From Rotaria sordida (taxonomy: Eukaryota > Rotifera > Eurotatoria > Philodinida > Philodinidae): a stretch of 64,000 nt of DNA. The position numbers were made by a program, and so were the translations under genes. Below, piece after piece: positions 62,014-64,000 of this stretch (position 1 is the first letter of the stretch; each line of letters begins with the position of its first letter). The notes below the pieces were generated by a model, which made no database searches, had not been told where the DNA came from, and saw nothing but the letters and a program-made list of their open reading frames with translations. The stretch lies in contig CAJNOL010000099.1 in the NCBI GenBank assembly GCA_905250125.1, positions 62,001-126,000 on the forward strand, given 5' to 3'.

Positions 62014-64000
62014 TTAAACTTCATATCAATACAATTGATTAACAAAAGGTTTTTTTTAATTATTTCTTCTGATAAAAAAATTTATTTGATAAATTAACTA
62101 ACGCATTATTTAATTGTTGATTTAGTTTTTGACGATAATATAAATAGAAATAAAAATAAAAATAATGTTAGACACTTAATATATTTCTTTTCACAATTTC
62201 TCTTTGATCTTGCAGATTTACAGTAGTATGTTACTTTATCTTGGTTTTAGCTGTTTACACAATCTCATGTTATCTTATACCTCTACATGCATGATACTCG
62301 GTAACGTGGACGATTTATAACCATTGATACACATAGGCGTGCCGAAAGTCTCAAATGTATCATGCACAATTGCTTAATATTCCATAAGCACATCGATTAT
62401 GACGAGATGAAATGAGATGATCAATTGTTACTTGATTTAAAATCTAAAACTACGCTAAAATTGAATCAAAATTCAAAAAGTCTTGAGATTAGTTTGCAGA
62501 TGTTCGAGATGATATCACTGTATTTATCAATCGATATACAATTATTTTTCTTATATACCGAAGTTAAATAAATATCTGGCTATTTTATCAGATATTAGAT
62601 AGATAGATTTTTTACCTAAATGTTATTCTTTGATATTTCAATCGGCTTATTCTGGAGACTTTTTAAGAGCGAAAAATATTGTTGTCAAGTTTGATACTGA
62701 AAATACGTTATTTAAGTCTCCAATAACGTAAACGTGTCGTATTAAGCCACTGTTTACGGATTGTATTTATCCAATATATTATTGAAATGCCTCAAATCCG
62801 TAATTAGCTACTATATAATGATATACAATCAATGGACTTTGCTGAGTCTTATTTGGTACTGTTATTTTTTTTCTTGTAAATGCCAAATCTTCGTTTACTT
62901 TTTTTAACTGTTCTACACATTAGACGACACCTTTCGCTGACCTGTATCCAATGCAATGAACTACGAGATTTTAAAATATCTTTGGATAACATTTTATGAT
63001 GGTTGATGTTAGTGTCACTATTAAGACTACAATAGATATATGCAAGTTTTCCTATTCTTTATATCGGTCGTTTATTCTTAAGAAGTAACTAATGTATAGG
63101 GTTACAGTATTTTAATGTAGTCTCGATCTCTTACATGCATTTTTTAAGCCTAGGTGTGTCACCCTTGTCAGGCTATTGACGGTAAAAATTTGTCTGTACT
63201 CGTGCTTCAATAATCATACAAAAACGTCATTTGCTTAATGTTTCCAAAGTCTGATACATAATATTTGGCAATTGTTTCCATGAACAGGTGGATTCATCCA
63301 AAGTATCACATCTATAGAAGGATGTCGAATGCATAAAGACTTTCATGTAGGATAAACAATGAAATACTTATAGTCTTGTGTGGTATAAATACAGTTAAAT
63401 AGAGTTACCTCACTTTAGCTATGTGGGAACCATCACAAGTACTGTAGAATGATACTATGCAGTTCATGTGACAATGATCATACTCAGTAGCTAAACGATA
63501 TACATACTGCAAAAATACAACTGCATATGCACATTTTATTGCAGCTATAAACATGTCACAATGACACATTATACATATGATCAAAGAACATATCGATCTG
63601 GTTTACATTAAACTTCGGTGTGTAAACATCATACATTTATTTATTTATGACCTTACATGATAATCGTAGCAAACCATTTGGATCTGTATATTCAAATGGA
63701 ATGGCTTTACAACTTCTCATATACATTTAAGATCATTGATTCAACATTTTTTCTTCACGAGTTTTAATATCTAAATCTTTTTATGTTTTATATTAGATAA
63801 ACGATGTCAATGATTACAATAGTTACTGTTTCATTAATTACCAAATATTCCTATTTCTTGATTCTATAGTGTTTTGACAAAAAAGAAATTCAAATCATAA
63901 GTAAATGGGCGACATCTATTCGACATTTGATTCCTGTTGGTTAAAGTATATTCTGATAATATATGTTATAGCTGTAGTATCAAGGATGGGAAGTTCTTTG
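62014..64000. other. Terminal region, nothing recognised
   Basis: About 2 kb to the window end with no open frame, repeat or RNA gene that I can support. Confidence 0.5.

Noticed and set aside
1..64000. CRISPR arrays, prokaryotic operons, riboswitches
   Set aside because: The sequence is spliced eukaryotic DNA; no spacer-repeat array or bacterial signals were seen.

Overview
The window looks like nuclear DNA of a small invertebrate with an AT-rich genome. Its genes are split by many short GT-AG introns (about 48-60 bp), the products are animal-type (NXF1, RNF4, CDC40, COLGALT, ZSWIM2, ABCC10, SLC49A4), and introns and intergenic DNA carry foldback (MITE-like) elements. A bacterial-type PHB depolymerase and a dCMP deaminase of fungal-like architecture, both with introns, recall bdelloid rotifers such as Adineta or Rotaria. 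That taxonomic guess is inference; no marker gene in the window proves it.

Layout. 1-5438 (-): NXF1/TAP mRNA export factor, 3' end beyond the window. 6507-7218 (+): RNF4-like SUMO-targeted ubiquitin ligase. 7410-8091: long-armed foldback element. 8112-13409 (+): CDC40/PRP17 splicing factor carrying a stop codon and frameshifts. 16623-16694 (-): tRNA-Thr(UGU). 17049-18853 (+): dCMP deaminase with an N-terminal P-loop domain. 22303-24168 (+): procollagen galactosyltransferase-like protein ending in KDEL. 24371-25083: foldback element. 26643-31279 (-): ZSWIM2-like E3 ligase, all 11 exons resolved. 32650-33978 (+): TMEM242-domain protein with a Ser-rich N-terminus. 34079-42289 (+): ABCC10/MRP7-like transporter, 19 exons. 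43734-45044 (-): secreted PHB depolymerase-like enzyme. 45045-51005: gene-free DNA with hexamer-phased GTG/CAC foldbacks. 51006-51449 (+): small secreted protein without a clear ATG. 54114-55536 (-): SLC49A4/DIRC2-like transporter. 56834-57788: foldback element. 58370-60024 (-): unrecognised 528-aa protein. 60329-60810: diverged foldback. 61482-62013 (+): 140-aa N-myristoylated PH-like protein. 62014-64000: nothing recognised.

The genes are unrelated housekeeping and accessory genes, each with its own exons, and there is no operon or cluster logic. The best leads are the multiply damaged CDC40 copy, with a foldback element ending 20 bp before its start codon; two genes that may have been acquired by transfer; a COLGALT paralogue whose N-terminal DxD motif is missing; a 9-bp core repeated five times at 33-34 bp spacing inside an ABCC10 intron; and a set of small hexamer-phased hairpins confined to 45-58 kb. 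I found no clear multi-gene novel system. Exon joins were worked out by hand from splice consensus, reading phase and family similarity recalled from memory; no search was run.
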